Origin: Prosopocoilus inquinatus
Taxonomy: Eukaryota; Arthropoda; Insecta; Coleoptera; Lucanidae
NCBI GenBank assembly: GCA_036172665.1
Contig: CM069873.1
Location: 49,694,001 to 49,758,000 of the forward strand
Reading direction: 5' to 3'
DNA: 64,000 nucleotides
Shown here piece by piece: positions 51,068 to 62,080 of this stretch (positions are counted from its first letter, which is position 1; the number at the start of each line of letters is the position of its first letter). The position numbers and the translations under genes are program-made. Below the pieces are notes generated by a model. It searched no databases. It was given only the letters and a program-made list of their open reading frames with translations, and had not been told where the DNA came from.

Positions 51068-53241
51068 ACACCGGTGCTTAAAAGTTTCGAAACGAAAAGC
51101 AATAAAACTGTTCGAATATGACCCTTATTGAAACAGGTCTAATTTATTTTGAACCTTAAGAAAGGAGGGTACTTTCTCCGCACCCCGATAAGAAGGTCGT
51201 TAATCCTCTTAAACTGCCGCGACCGGTAGATATTTATGATGCGTTGAATTTCGTTGGAACGCACGTATTTAGTTTCATTTATCATTTATCAAAAATGTAA
51301 CCACAATTTTATTTTACCTAAATTAGAATATTTTATTTTCTTACTTAACAGATCTTTATATATCTAAAGAAATACATGAATTTTAAATTAGTTTAAAGGA
51401 TCGATGATGTAAATTAATTGGAAAAATTATAATTATACGCAATCTCTGATTTGTTCTTTAATTTTTTATTTCACAAAAGTTTTATTACTTTATAGAAATT
51501 TTTATTCTAAAATTTTAATTACGAGAAAAGAGTAAAGAGATTTTTGGTAAATATGAAATATACAAAAATGAGCTGAGCGAGATGTATAGGGTTATTTTTA
51601 TATATTCCAATGTTTTATTTTAGGAGCTGAGAAAAGCTTATAAAAAAAAATTCTACGTTTTTTTACATATTATCTTCTAGAGTTACCACAAAAAAACGTA
51701 CTACAAAATATATTAAAAAAACCTATAGAATTTTATATAAAACATATCCGTAATACCAAAATTACTATGGCAAGAAATAAATTAATGTTGATCATTGGAA
51801 ACAATTAAAATGACTGTATGGAGAATCATTATTGAGGATGAGGATATCAGAGAAACTATTGCTTACCAAAAGCATTCGAAATAATTTACGAATTCTGAAA
51901 ATTCATAACATCCATACTCTTTATTATTTTAGCCTTCTTGGAATTGAAATAAAAACAGTTTTCGCAAATTTGCATTAATTCAGAAGTTAAAAGTAAATTA
52001 TTCAAACTTATAACCTTTAATTTGTCAAAATATGCGAATGACGGGACATTTAATTTAATTCAGAAAAAAATATTATACAAAATCAATTAATACTATTTAA
52101 TTTTTTTCGTATTCTAATAATATAAAATGCGCTTTCCGTATAAGGAAGTTCTAGTCAACAAAGCTATTAATTAGTAACCAAATAATATGTATATCGCATT
52201 AAACTATAAAATCTATTTATTTACGAAAATAATAGATTCTATATCATTTACTTATTTAATAAAAATACCAATAAAAAGGTCTTTATTGATAATAATGATA
52301 TGCACGCATAGTTACATTTCATTTCACTATATTTATCAAAGATTCAGAAATTTTAATTTCACATTGTTTTCCTTATTTATTTTACCTACACGTTATAATA
52401 TTTAGGAAACAAGTTTTGTTAAATTTACTCTCTAAATAATGAATGCGTTTCTACCACTATAAGTAATTAATCAAGTTGGTTGAATACGTTCGTGTCTATT
52501 TTAAATCCCTGTGTTTGCGACGGCCGGTTTTATTATCCGGACAGCAGGTACGCTTGTAAAAGCTGTAAGGTTCATAATTGCAAAGCACAAAATTTACTAC
52601 TGCCAGTGATCTGGCTAGTACTCCGAAAACTTTTAAGCACTGGTGTACAAAATATGCAAGTTTGAGGGCCTGCCCACTACGCAGTTATGCAGAGCTGCGG
52701 TACTGATTACCAAGTTTTACTGCAAGTAAAGTACTGATTAATTTTAGTAATTGAAGTACTTTACTCCTAATAATAATAATAAAGTAATATGTAATACTGC
52801 GTACTTTGAAATGTACTTAAAGTTACCTCCAGTACTTCCAGATACTTGCAGTACAATAAAATATTTCCAGTACTTTACTAACTGTAATTTATCAGAGCAA
52901 CTGGAAATACGAATTAAATGAAGGACGTAGCTTAAGCTTATCAAAATTGGGGGAAATCCGTTGTGGTTTGGTTGCTTTATTGGACAGCGAAACTTCACAG
53001 TTCACTGTAATGTGTTTTTTTAGCGGATTAAGTTATTTTTTTAACTGAATGAATAGGTATATAATTAATAATGAAATTAAGAAGTTATTAAAACAGCGAT
53101 AAGAGAAAGGCTCTGTAAAATAAAATTAAAATATTGTAATAGAAAATGTAGTAAATTTAATTTTAATTAATTTAATTAGATCACATTATTAAAAATATTC
53201 TTGCTTGTTGACAATTATGTAATAGGAAAAGCAATTCTTAA
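51068..53241. other. Long AT-rich stretch; AGTACTTTACT-rich patch at 52690-52880
   Basis: No coding sequence recognised. At 52690-52880 the word AGTACTT and near variants (AAGTACTTTACT, CAGTACTT, GTACTTAAAG) recur many times, like the internal repeats of some hAT-type or satellite-like elements. The remainder is featureless. Confidence 0.45.
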
Positions 53242-53446
53242 GGCGGCGTTCGCACGAGCGTTTTCTAAAACGTTCAAGCGCTCGCTTTTTTAACGTTTTG
53301 AATAGAACCTATCGATATAAATATAAGCGTTCTCACTAAAGCGCTTTTTCAGTGTGAACATAACTATTAAATCTGATGTGTTCTATTCAGGGCGTTAGAA
53401 AAAGCGAGGGCTTGAACATTTTAAAAACGCTCATGCGAACGAGGCC
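53242..53446. repeat. Harbinger-type MITE, 205 bp, TAA duplication
   Basis: The ends GGCGGCGTTCGCACGAGCG and complement of CGCTCATGCGAACGAGGCC are inverted and continue TTTTCTAAAACGTTCAAG. The inner GCGCTTTTTCAGTGTGAACA and GTTCTCACTAAAGCGC pair too. TAA flanks both sides (53239-53241 and 53447-53449), as in PIF/Harbinger elements. Confidence 0.85.
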
Positions 53447-53459
53447 TAATAGTTCAGAC

Positions 53460-53625
53460 AGTTTAGACAGAATAGCTTCGTCAGGAGTGAAAAAGTAAAT
53501 ACTTTTTTCACTTCTGACAAAATACATTTTTCACTCCTGGCGACGCTATTAATCGGTAGCGAAACGTGTTTTTCCAATTATATTTATGTCCGGTTCAAGA
53601 TTAAAAAAAACGTTTTACTTATAAA
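53460..53625. mobile_element. Penelope-like terminal remnant, related to 48.7 kb
   Basis: A near palindrome (TCAGGAGTGAAAAAGTA..TACTTTTTTCACTTCTGA) is followed by CACTCCTGGCGACGCTATTA..GGTAGCGAAACGTG and TGTCCGGTTCAAGATT, the same order as at 48.7 kb. The plus-strand hammerhead core has lost one invariant base (CTGGCGA instead of CTGAnGA). The minus-strand partner keeps CTGACGA but is cut within stem II. Confidence 0.6.
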
Positions 53626-53695
53626 TAAAGACGTTAATTAAATCTGATGGACAGTACTATACCATAATAATAAGTAATATTGTTTTAAAATAAGT

Positions 53696-53994
53696 TGTAT
53701 AGCCCCCCCGGGAAGTGTCGCCTTCTGACGGAGGGAAAGAGAACTTGGGTCGGGGGTGTGCGTGGTGGAAGGATATTTGTTTCGCAAAAAGAGACAGAGT
53801 TGCCGGTGTGGTTGAAATAAACGGACGCACCCTTCACGAAGTCCAGTTTCATGTGTATTGTTTTTTTTTCTCATTAATTAATATCGTTTCCAAATTCAAT
53901 TAATATTATAATTAAAATAGTGAAATACATCCAACTTTTCTTATAAACTTCGAATCTAATTTTTTTGGAAATAAAATAAGAAACCCACGCTACA
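53696..53994 (+). repeat. 5' LTR of the Gypsy element, 299 bp
   Basis: Begins TGTATAGCCCCCCCGGG and ends CCCACGCTACA (TG..CA). Base-by-base reading shows no difference from 58666-58964. GAAATAAA at 53814 may be part of the polyadenylation signal region. Confidence 0.95.
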
Positions 53995-53996
53995 AA

Positions 53997-54014
53997 TGGC
54001 GCCCAACCTCGTGG
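53997..54014 (+). promoter_or_regulatory. Primer-binding site
   Basis: TGGCGCCCAACCTCGTGG starts two bases after the 5' LTR. TGG at the start is complementary to a tRNA CCA end. I cannot say which tRNA. Confidence 0.85.
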
Positions 54015-54343
54015 CCTAAAAATACAGTTCGTAGTGTTTATAAGAAACAAGTGAAAGTGTTTCCGACAGCATCAGCCACAGAAAAATATCGGATGACCGT
54101 GAATTATATGGGAAAGCAACCGTTGTAGGGACACCACGTGGGAGCCCGACATCTTGAAGTCAGGACGCGTTACCACGCCACCCAATGGAAGGCAGCTACA
54201 TTGCGACCACGCTGCGCGCCGCTGCCGTTGCCCAAAATTCCCGAGAAAATCCGCCTATTCGTAAGTTGATACACACCTGTTGCAAGGTAAGGCAATTCAA
54301 TCAGTTACTACGGTGCGCGACGCGAAAAACGCAAATTGCGTGA

Positions 54344-57300
54344 ATGTCGGTGAACCCTCGCCGGAGCGAAAGGAAAAAGCAGCAGGTACTTTCGGGTAAT
54401 TCAAATCGGGAATCAGAAATTATGGATCCCGCGCCCGCAGTCGTACAAATGACCACGCAACAACTCCAACAATTGTTAGCAGGCGTACAGGCGCAAGTAA
54501 CGCAACAATTGCAGGATATGCAAACGAGTATCCGTAAAGAGTTGGAAGATCGCAGCGCTACACCGGTTTCGACGATCACAGGATCGCAGGGAAATTTTAC
54601 AAAGTGCTCGTCGCGTTATTCCGGGGCAAAAGATGAAAACGTAGAAGCATTCATCGATGCGATTAACACTTATAAGGATTGTGTCGGTATTACGGACGAG
54701 AACGCTATCCGGGGACTGTCGATGTTGTTGACGGGGAATGCCGCCACCTGGTGGTTAGGTGTTAAATCTAGCGTTTCGGACTGGCAAGCCGCAACTAGTG
54801 CGCTGAAAAACTCGTTTGGTCCGGAAAAACCCGCGCATCAAATCTATCGGGAACTTTTCGCGGCAGAACAAGACGAAAATACGACGACAGACATTTTCGT
54901 TAGTAAAGCGAGAGCGTTATTAGCGCGTTTAAAAAATCCACCCTCTACCGATATTCAGTTGGATATGATTTACGGCCTGCTGAATAGGAAAATTCGAAAG
55001 TGGGTAAAACGAGAAGAAGCAAAAACGTTTGACGACTTATTGCAACTTGCTCGCGAAACGGAACAGCAGTTAAACGAAGCGCATGGTTCAAAGCAAAAAA
55101 TAGCCAAACAAAAACCGTTGGAAACCCAAAATAAAGTTCGACCGCGGTGCACATTTTGCCGTAATTTTGGTCACACCACGGAGGAGTGCCAAACTAAACT
55201 GCGAAAAACGGAGAAACAAATTAATTCTGATGCACCCTCCGCATCAGCTGGTTCACATCTAAAATGTTACGGTTGCGGAACCCCTGGTAGAATTCGAGCG
55301 AAATGTCCGACTTGTAACCCGACCCTGACTCAGCGCCATACAAGCGATGAATCCCAGATTGTATTAAACTATGCGGACATCCTCAAAACATATTCAGACA
55401 CGCCCGGTACGAAATCATTGTTACCATTTCGCCTATTCGGATGCAACGGAATTGCATTCGCTGATTCAGGGGCGCAGGCAAGTATCGGTGGCCGACGCGT
55501 GTACGAATTCCTAAAAATGAGAAATCACCCATTCGAAGCTACAACGATGACGATTGCGTATGCGGACGGAGTGCCCCAAAAACAGAACGTCCTAACGGCA
55601 GATGTCATAGTTGCCATTCAAGATAGGTACATATCGGTTACTCTAATAATGTTACCGCACCTTGAAAATAATAGGACCCTCTTTGGTATGGACGTTCTCC
55701 GTCGAGCTGGTATAGTTGCGAATTACAGCGACAATACCTGGAGTTTTGCGGATCGACCGGAGATAAAGTATCCATTCGTGGATGACACACCTGTAACGGC
55801 TGACGTGACGGTGGCTCTACAAGAGACCAAGACGGTTGAAGTGCACCTTCGTGCGGATGAAGGGCAAAATCTCACGACAGAGCAACGCCAGCAGCTAAAC
55901 GAGTTGTTGGAAGCCCACTCGCACATCTTCCAAAAGAACCAAGAACCTACCCCATACGCAGAACATAAAATTGATACCGGAGATCACGCACCAATTGCCG
56001 TGCCGCCATACCGTATGAGCCCCGCAAAAAAAGAGCTATTGCGGAAGGAGTTAGATTCGATGCTCTCTGATGGAATAATTGAAGAGTGTGAATCACCTTG
56101 GTCGGCGCCGCTCGTGATGGTTCCTAAGAAAAATGGGACCGTTCGTATTTGTGTGGATTTCAGACGTCTGAATACTATCACTACGAGAGACAGTTATCCC
56201 ATGCCTCGGCTGGATGATCTTCTGCATGCAAATAAAGCTACCAATTTCATCACCACCATGGATCTACAGTCAGGTTACTGGCAGGTGCGAGTCCGGGAAG
56301 AAGATCGTGACAAAACCTGTTTCATCTGTCCTCTAGGAACTTACCGTTTCACGCGAATGCCGTTTGGCCTAACTAATGCACCAATGACATTTCAACGGTT
56401 AATGGATAGGTTTCGTGCGGGATTAAAGGATCGTGCGGTATCCGCCTATTTAGATGACTTGATAGTGATTTCGAGCACCTTCGATGAACACTTAGAAGAC
56501 TTACGTGCGGTATTTGACAGATTGGACACTTTTAAATTGTGCGCGCGTCGCGAGAAGTGCGTTTTCGCCGGTAGCACAGTTAAGTATTTAGGACATGTAA
56601 TTTCGTCAGATGGTGTTCACGTCGATAAAAGCAAGGTAGACGCTATCATAAATATCGCGCCGGCAAAGAACGTTAAAGGTGTCCTAAGCTTTTACCAAAT
56701 GTGTTCGTGGTATAGGCGTTATATCCCGAATTTTGCCGCTGTGGCAAGACCACTTTCCGCGCTTACTAAAAAGAAAGCCGTGTGGCGTTGGGAAGAAGAG
56801 GAACAGAACGCTTTTGACCATCTAAAGACGCTATTAACCCAAGCCCCTATCTTGCAACAAGCAGATCCCTCTAAGCCTTACCTCCTACGGACCGACGCGA
56901 GTGCGTATGCGCTGGGAGCTATTTTATTGCAGGGGGAGGGTGCTGAGGAACGCCCGATAAAATTTGCTAGCAGATTACTATTACCCGCGGAAAGAAATTA
57001 TTCTACCACCGAGCGAGAAGCTCTTGCCGTCGTCTGGGCTATGGAGAAATTTCGAAGTTACGTGGAGGGAAGCGAAATCCTTGTTATGACGGACCACCAG
57101 CCTCTGAAATGGTTGTTCTCCATAAAATCACCGACCGGACGCTTAGCACGGTGGGCTCTCCAATTACAAGGGTACCATTTAAATCTATCGTACACACCGG
57201 GAAAAGCAAATATGCTGGCCGATGCCTTATCCAGGCTACCTACGAAAAATTCAGACGCAGTTGTGGAAATTCAACCTGTCCATGTGGATCTACCAGTTCG

Positions 57301-58672
57301 GACAGCCCAGGAAGTTCGTGAGGCTCAACTTCAGGACGCAGAGGTAAAAAAGATCATTGATGCTTTTGAAGGTGACGATATGTCCGGAACCCGGTGGGCG
57401 GAGCGGGGATATATCATGGCACAGGGAGTCTTGTACCGCTATGATCAAGATGACGGATGCGACGAAGCTCGACGAGTAGTGCCGGCACAAGAGCGTGCCT
57501 CGATTTTGCAGGAATACCATGATTCGCCACGGGCCGGTCACTATGGAATCGACCGAACGGTGCAACGGATAGCCTCTAGGTTTTATTTCACGGGCATGAG
57601 AAAATACGTCGCCGATTATATCCGAGACTGCGTGGAATGTCAGAAATACAAGGCTGACAACATGAAGCCAGCCGGACTACTACAAACCCCCGTTGCTGCG
57701 AAAAGGTTTGAAGTAATTGCTGATCTTTTTGGACCCTTACCTGAGACTCCAGAGGGAAACCGTTGGGTATTATGTGTTGAAGACACCGCCTCCAAGTGGG
57801 TGGAATTCTTTTCCCTGAAGCAGGCAACGAGTGAACAGTGTGCTAAAGTCATTATTGAAGACATTTGCATGCGTTACGGTACCCCGCGTCGTATAATTTC
57901 GGATAACGGTACGCAATTCGTTAGTTCAGTAATGCAACAAGTGGCCTTCTGTCTTAACATCCAGCACACCTTAATACCCCTCTACCACCCAGAGAGTAAC
58001 CCGGTTGAAAGAAAGAACAGGGATCTTAAGGTGAAATTAGCCATTCTCGTACAGCAGCGTCATAACACGTGGGACGAGCATATCGCCGCGGTGCGGTTTT
58101 CCATCAATACGGCCCTGTGTGAGTCGACGGGTCACACTCCAGCTTACTTAACATTTGGCCGTCAACTTCGCACCCCAGATGATGTGACACGAGACCTGAG
58201 GGCGATAATAGACCGGGACAATTTCGTCCCCGAAATCACCCCCTATCTACGTGACTTTTCGCGAGTGCTACGGGAGGCTAAAGAAACTTGGGAAAGACGC
58301 CAGGATCTCCGGAAAGATCAAGCGGATGAAAAACGTAGCATTGGTGCTCCACTCCGGACTGGTGACCAGGTTTTGGTAACTTGTCACCCGCTGAGTAACG
58401 CTAAGAAGGGGTTTTCTGCTAAGTTTGCACCGAGACGCGACGGTCCCTATCGGATTCACCGACGATGCAGTCCAACCACGTACGAAATTGTGAATGCGGA
58501 CGGTGAACTTTTGGGAAAATTCCACGTCAGTGACCTGCGACCTTTCCACTCCAGGGAAGAAGCAGCCCCGGTGGAAGCCGTGCTGCCGCGCAGAAAACGT
58601 GGACGACCTCTGAAGACGGACCGACTGGCTTCCTCGCCGAGACGCCTTCGAAGCCAGAGGGGGAGTGTATAG
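54344..58672 (+). CDS. Gypsy Gag-Pol polyprotein, 1442 residues, intact
   Basis: One frame carries everything. Residues 1-260: Gag with a coiled N-terminus (TTQQLQQLLAGVQAQVTQQL) and a capsid-like domain. About 268-320: one good CCHC knuckle (CTFCRNFGHTTEEC) and a second with Arg in place of His (CYGCGTPGRIRAKC). About 373: aspartic protease DSGAQ. About 560-740: reverse transcriptase with YLDDLIV at about 702. About 849: RNase H (RTDASAYALG, then TDHQPLKWLF). About 1065: integrase zinc-binding region (HYGIDRT..CVECQ), then the catalytic residues in ADLFGPL, DNGTQF (about 1187) and PVERKN (about 1221). It ends in a GPYRI..HVSDLRPF beta domain. The stop TAG is contributed by the 3' LTR. Gag and Pol are in one frame, so no frameshift is needed, and no envelope gene is present. 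Confidence 0.97.
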   Translation: MSVNPRRSERKKQQVLSGNSNRESEIMDPAPAVVQMTTQQLQQLLAGVQAQVTQQLQDMQTSIRKELEDRSATPVSTITGSQGNFTKCSSRYSGAKDENVEAFIDAINTYKDCVGITDENAIRGLSMLLTGNAATWWLGVKSSVSDWQAATSALKNSFGPEKPAHQIYRELFAAEQDENTTTDIFVSKARALLARLKNPPSTDIQLDMIYGLLNRKIRKWVKREEAKTFDDLLQLARETEQQLNEAHGSKQKIAKQKPLETQNKVRPRCTFCRNFGHTTEECQTKLRKTEKQINSDAPSASAGSHLKCYGCGTPGRIRAKCPTCNPTLTQRHTSDESQIVLNYADILKTYSDTPGTKSLLPFRLFGCNGIAFADSGAQASIGGRRVYEFLKMRNHPFEATTMTIAYADGVPQKQNVLTADVIVAIQDRYISVTLIMLPHLENNRTLFGMDVLRRAGIVANYSDNTWSFADRPEIKYPFVDDTPVTADVTVALQETKTVEVHLRADEGQNLTTEQRQQLNELLEAHSHIFQKNQEPTPYAEHKIDTGDHAPIAVPPYRMSPAKKELLRKELDSMLSDGIIEECESPWSAPLVMVPKKNGTVRICVDFRRLNTITTRDSYPMPRLDDLLHANKATNFITTMDLQSGYWQVRVREEDRDKTCFICPLGTYRFTRMPFGLTNAPMTFQRLMDRFRAGLKDRAVSAYLDDLIVISSTFDEHLEDLRAVFDRLDTFKLCARREKCVFAGSTVKYLGHVISSDGVHVDKSKVDAIINIAPAKNVKGVLSFYQMCSWYRRYIPNFAAVARPLSALTKKKAVWRWEEEEQNAFDHLKTLLTQAPILQQADPSKPYLLRTDASAYALGAILLQGEGAEERPIKFASRLLLPAERNYSTTEREALAVVWAMEKFRSYVEGSEILVMTDHQPLKWLFSIKSPTGRLARWALQLQGYHLNLSYTPGKANMLADALSRLPTKNSDAVVEIQPVHVDLPVRTAQEVREAQLQDAEVKKIIDAFEGDDMSGTRWAERGYIMAQGVLYRYDQDDGCDEARRVVPAQERASILQEYHDSPRAGHYGIDRTVQRIASRFYFTGMRKYVADYIRDCVECQKYKADNMKPAGLLQTPVAAKRFEVIADLFGPLPETPEGNRWVLCVEDTASKWVEFFSLKQATSEQCAKVIIEDICMRYGTPRRIISDNGTQFVSSVMQQVAFCLNIQHTLIPLYHPESNPVERKNRDLKVKLAILVQQRHNTWDEHIAAVRFSINTALCESTGHTPAYLTFGRQLRTPDDVTRDLRAIIDRDNFVPEITPYLRDFSRVLREAKETWERRQDLRKDQADEKRSIGAPLRTGDQVLVTCHPLSNAKKGFSAKFAPRRDGPYRIHRRCSPTTYEIVNADGELLGKFHVSDLRPFHSREEAAPVEAVLPRRKRGRPLKTDRLASSPRRLRSQRGSV
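58655..58665 (+). promoter_or_regulatory. Polypurine tract
   Basis: AGAGGGGGAG lies directly before the 3' LTR and overlaps the end of the Pol reading frame. It would prime plus-strand DNA synthesis. Confidence 0.8.
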
Positions 58673-58964
58673 CCCCCCCGGGAAGTGTCGCCTTCTGACG
58701 GAGGGAAAGAGAACTTGGGTCGGGGGTGTGCGTGGTGGAAGGATATTTGTTTCGCAAAAAGAGACAGAGTTGCCGGTGTGGTTGAAATAAACGGACGCAC
58801 CCTTCACGAAGTCCAGTTTCATGTGTATTGTTTTTTTTTCTCATTAATTAATATCGTTTCCAAATTCAATTAATATTATAATTAAAATAGTGAAATACAT
58901 CCAACTTTTCTTATAAACTTCGAATCTAATTTTTTTGGAAATAAAATAAGAAACCCACGCTACA
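58666..58964 (+). repeat. 3' LTR of the Gypsy element, 299 bp
   Basis: Same sequence as the 5' LTR. Its bases 5-7 form the stop codon of the polyprotein. Confidence 0.95.
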
Positions 58965-59818
58965 GTTGCGCATAAAACGATGGACATGTAGTCTAATTAT
59001 GACTACACTAACTTTATGATTTACTTTTCGTATATAGTTCTTGCTCATAAAAATTGCAGAAAGATATGAAACAAATAAAAACACTTTAGAAAACGAGCTG
59101 AAAATGTAATTTATTAACTTACTTGACGTTTCGCATTTCCGTTATTCACTTTTGATAAGGCAAATAATATTTGCGGAATAATAGACAAAATATTACATTG
59201 GAAGATGGAATAATGCTGTTTTATGAATTTACAAATTTGACATCTTACTGTGTGTAGGTTTGTTGTGTAGAACATACTGAACCTTATATCATTGTAAAGC
59301 TTAACCAAAGACCTATTAAATTCAGTAATAAAATATAGGATGTTCCATTTAAACTAACCGAGTAAAATAAATATCGGAGTTATGAATCACCCTGTGTAAA
59401 ATAATAGGAATATATTCGAGATGGAAATTGTTTTCTGTTCCATAGAGGTTATGTAACGTTACTGTAAAATTTAAATGCCGAATTTTAATAAACATCTAAT
59501 CTGTACAACATCAAATAATAGCATTTTTTACATTGAAATGTCAATATCTCAAAAACTATTAAGTTTAGGTACATAATATCCTTATAATAAATTTATGTAG
59601 TTTTAAAGACAAATCGAAATAAATCATAATATACAGTACGTTTCATTAAAAAAAACACAACTTTGCTCTGGCACAGCCACACAGCCTGTATAACTGTAAC
59701 TAATTTTAAATCATGCATCTATATCACCGGTAAGTAATAGCGAAAACAGATTTTAAGAATCTGCATTAATATAGGAGCTATCCACCAAATACGCACTATT
59801 AGCCAAACCTGTTTACAC
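58965..59818. other. No gene recognised
   Basis: AT-rich. AGGATGTTCCATTTAA at 59338 and CACCCTGTGTAAAA at 59389 look like MITE ends but do not pair convincingly. Confidence 0.4.
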
Positions 59819-61590
59819 CGGGTGTCTCAAGATGGCTGGCGACCGGCAGTATTTAGCTAACCGTAATACCTACAGCTTCGGGGGAAGAAATTATAGTAAA
59901 AGTGCCCAAGGGAAATTCAAAGAAAATATTTTTAAGTATTTGAGTTGGCCGCAAGGGGGCGCAATCAACAGACTCAACAATAAAAATTAATTTTACTAGC
60001 AAAACTTTTAGAATATGGTGCCGCTTTAATAGCGTCATTAGAAAGCTCAATTAATTCTCCACAACTTTTATTTTAGACTTATTATCATATCACCGTTAAT
60101 AAGGACGGAGGAAACAATAGAATTATTTACTTTAAAAAATATCATAACTTCTGTACTCTTTACCAGAAATTAATGAACTTCGGCTCATTTGAAAGGGAAT
60201 TTTATGCTGATTTAAAGTTTCTCTTCAACGACTCCGGCTAATTTGTTATAAAGTGGCTATAGGGCGCTATTTACGAAAGTAATATTTTTTCAGTTTTCCA
60301 AAAAAAAATTAAATAGAAAGGTGGGTTTCTTTTGCAACAGTTGCAAAGTCTGTAAAATGGTGAACATTGTGGTAAAGGCCCGAAATGAGCATCTTTTTTC
60401 GTTCTCGAGTTATTATCAAATGCTATCGAGTAATATTTTTAATTCTAACGTTAAATAATGCCTATAATTTTTTTTATTAATGTTAAGACATTATTTAGAA
60501 GTATTTAAATGTTTCTGAGAATAGAGAATATTTAAACACAAGAATACAACAATAAATAGAGAAACAAGAATAACTCAAACACTAAATAAAAGCAATGAAC
60601 AATAATCACGCACTGTGATCAACAAAGTTTCACTGTTCCGCTATACAATACTTTTTTTTGTCCGCATAGAGTTGTGTAGAAATTATTATTGATATGGATA
60701 GTAAACGGCTATTTCGAAATGAAAGATCGATAATATTTTGAAAATATTTTAGGTACAGATCTTCAATCATTGTTGATTACAATGTATTTCATAAATGTTC
60801 AAAGTGCTTTCCGTCACTTAAAATTTTATTGTTCGTCAATTTTATTTAGTTTTTCTCATTTATGTGTTTGTTTGCTGTGTTATGATGAATGATGTCTTTC
60901 TATTTACCTCAAGATGAAAAGTGTCACTCGGTAACATTTGTTTGAGCTTTTAGATTCGGTTTTATCTTCAGTTAATAGACTCATTTCGTAATAACTCGAG
61001 AACGAAAAAAGTTATCAATTTCGGGTTTTCACCAAAATATTCTCCTGATTGGATTCTTTGTAATAACTGTAAAAGAAATAGCCCTTTCCATTTAATTTTT
61101 TTTTTTGGCAAACTTAGAAAAACTATTACTTTCGTAAATAGCGCCCTCTAGCCACTTTATAACCAATTGGCCGGAGTCGTTGAACAGAAATTATAAATCA
61201 GCTTAAAATTCCCTTTCAAATGAACCGATGTTCGTTAATTTCCAATAAAGAATACACAAGTTATGATATTTTTTAAAGTAAATAATTCAACTGTTTTCTC
61301 CACCCTTAATAACGGTGATAATAAGTTTAAATCGAAGTTGTGCAGAATTAATTCAGCTTTCTATGGCGCTAGCAAAGATGCACCTTATTCTGAGACTTTT
61401 GCTAGTAAAATTAATTCTTATTGTTGAGCCTATTGACTGCGCTCCCTTGCGGCCAACTCAGATACTTGGAAATATTTTCTTTGAATTTCTCTTTGACACT
61501 TTTACTATAACTTTTTTTCTCCCGAAGCTGTAGGTATTACGGTTAGCTAAATATCGCCGGTCGCCGCCAATCCTGAGACAGAGACACCCG
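59819..61590. repeat. Long foldback element, 1.77 kb, arms over 700 bp
   Basis: CGGGTGTCTC at the left and GAGACACCCG at the right begin an inverted match that runs through CGACCGGC/GCCGGTCG, GGTATTACGGTTAGCTAAAT, TTGCGGCCAACTCA, AGGGCGCTATTTACGAAAGTAAT and finally TCGTTCTCGAGTTATTA near the centre (60398-60415 and 60991-61010). There is no transposase. The mirrored open frames at 59853-60050 (-) and 61315-61533 (+) are the same arm sequence read from both ends. Confidence 0.85.
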
Positions 61591-61599
61591 CCATACCGG

Positions 61600-62080
61600 C
61601 TGTCCCGCGCCATGTGCTCACCTTTCAAGAATCTTTATTTATTAATCGATTAACCTGAATTTTGGAGACGATAAACTAAATAAAAAATGGAATTTTTCGA
61701 CATACTCATAGTCGTCATAGGACTTCCGGTTTCGCCGGAAGTGATGTCAACTTTCTTATTTTAAAATGAAAAACATTAAATATTTTTACATATTTAAAAT
61801 CTAGTGAGCATTACGAGTATCAATTGTTAATTTTGGTTTCCATGACAACGAAAAAAAAAACTTTTATTTTTCAATCTAGAATGCTATGAATCGCATTTTT
61901 TTCGATCTAATGCGATCAAGTGATTAGAAAAAATCACTCCTTTGATGGTGTTTTGATTTTTAACATTTTTACAGTATTTCAAATTTTCATTAGCTCTTAA
62001 CGCATTTTTCTCGATAGAACCTCATTGTTTCTTGGCTTAGTTCAACAGAACATTTTTTTTGAGTACGCTGATACCAAGTA
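61600..62080. repeat. Second copy of the 9.7 kb dispersed MITE family
   Basis: Shares with 9840-10200 the sequences GACTTCCGGTTTCGCCGGAA, GTGATGTCAACTTTCTTATT, TATTTTTACATATTTAAAATCTAG and GGTTTCCATGACAACGAAA. The GGGTGTTAA ends are not found, so the copy is truncated. Confidence 0.75.

Larger units (their letters stand above)
53696..58964 (+). mobile_element. Full-length Ty3/Gypsy retrotransposon
   Basis: Two 299-bp LTRs that look identical flank a 4.67 kb interior with primer-binding site, one Gag-Pol ORF and polypurine tract. Identical LTRs imply a very recent insertion. No 4-6 bp target duplication is evident: TAAGT precedes and GTTGC follows. Confidence 0.97.

Noticed and set aside
58268..58844. 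Three antisense frames at the end of the Gypsy element, one also in the 5' LTR
   Set aside because: They mirror the coding strand of Pol and the LTR; no independent evidence.
59853..61533. Matching short frames in both arms of the foldback (CAPLRPTQIL text)
   Set aside because: They are the same arm sequence in inverted copies; conservation follows from the palindrome, not from coding.
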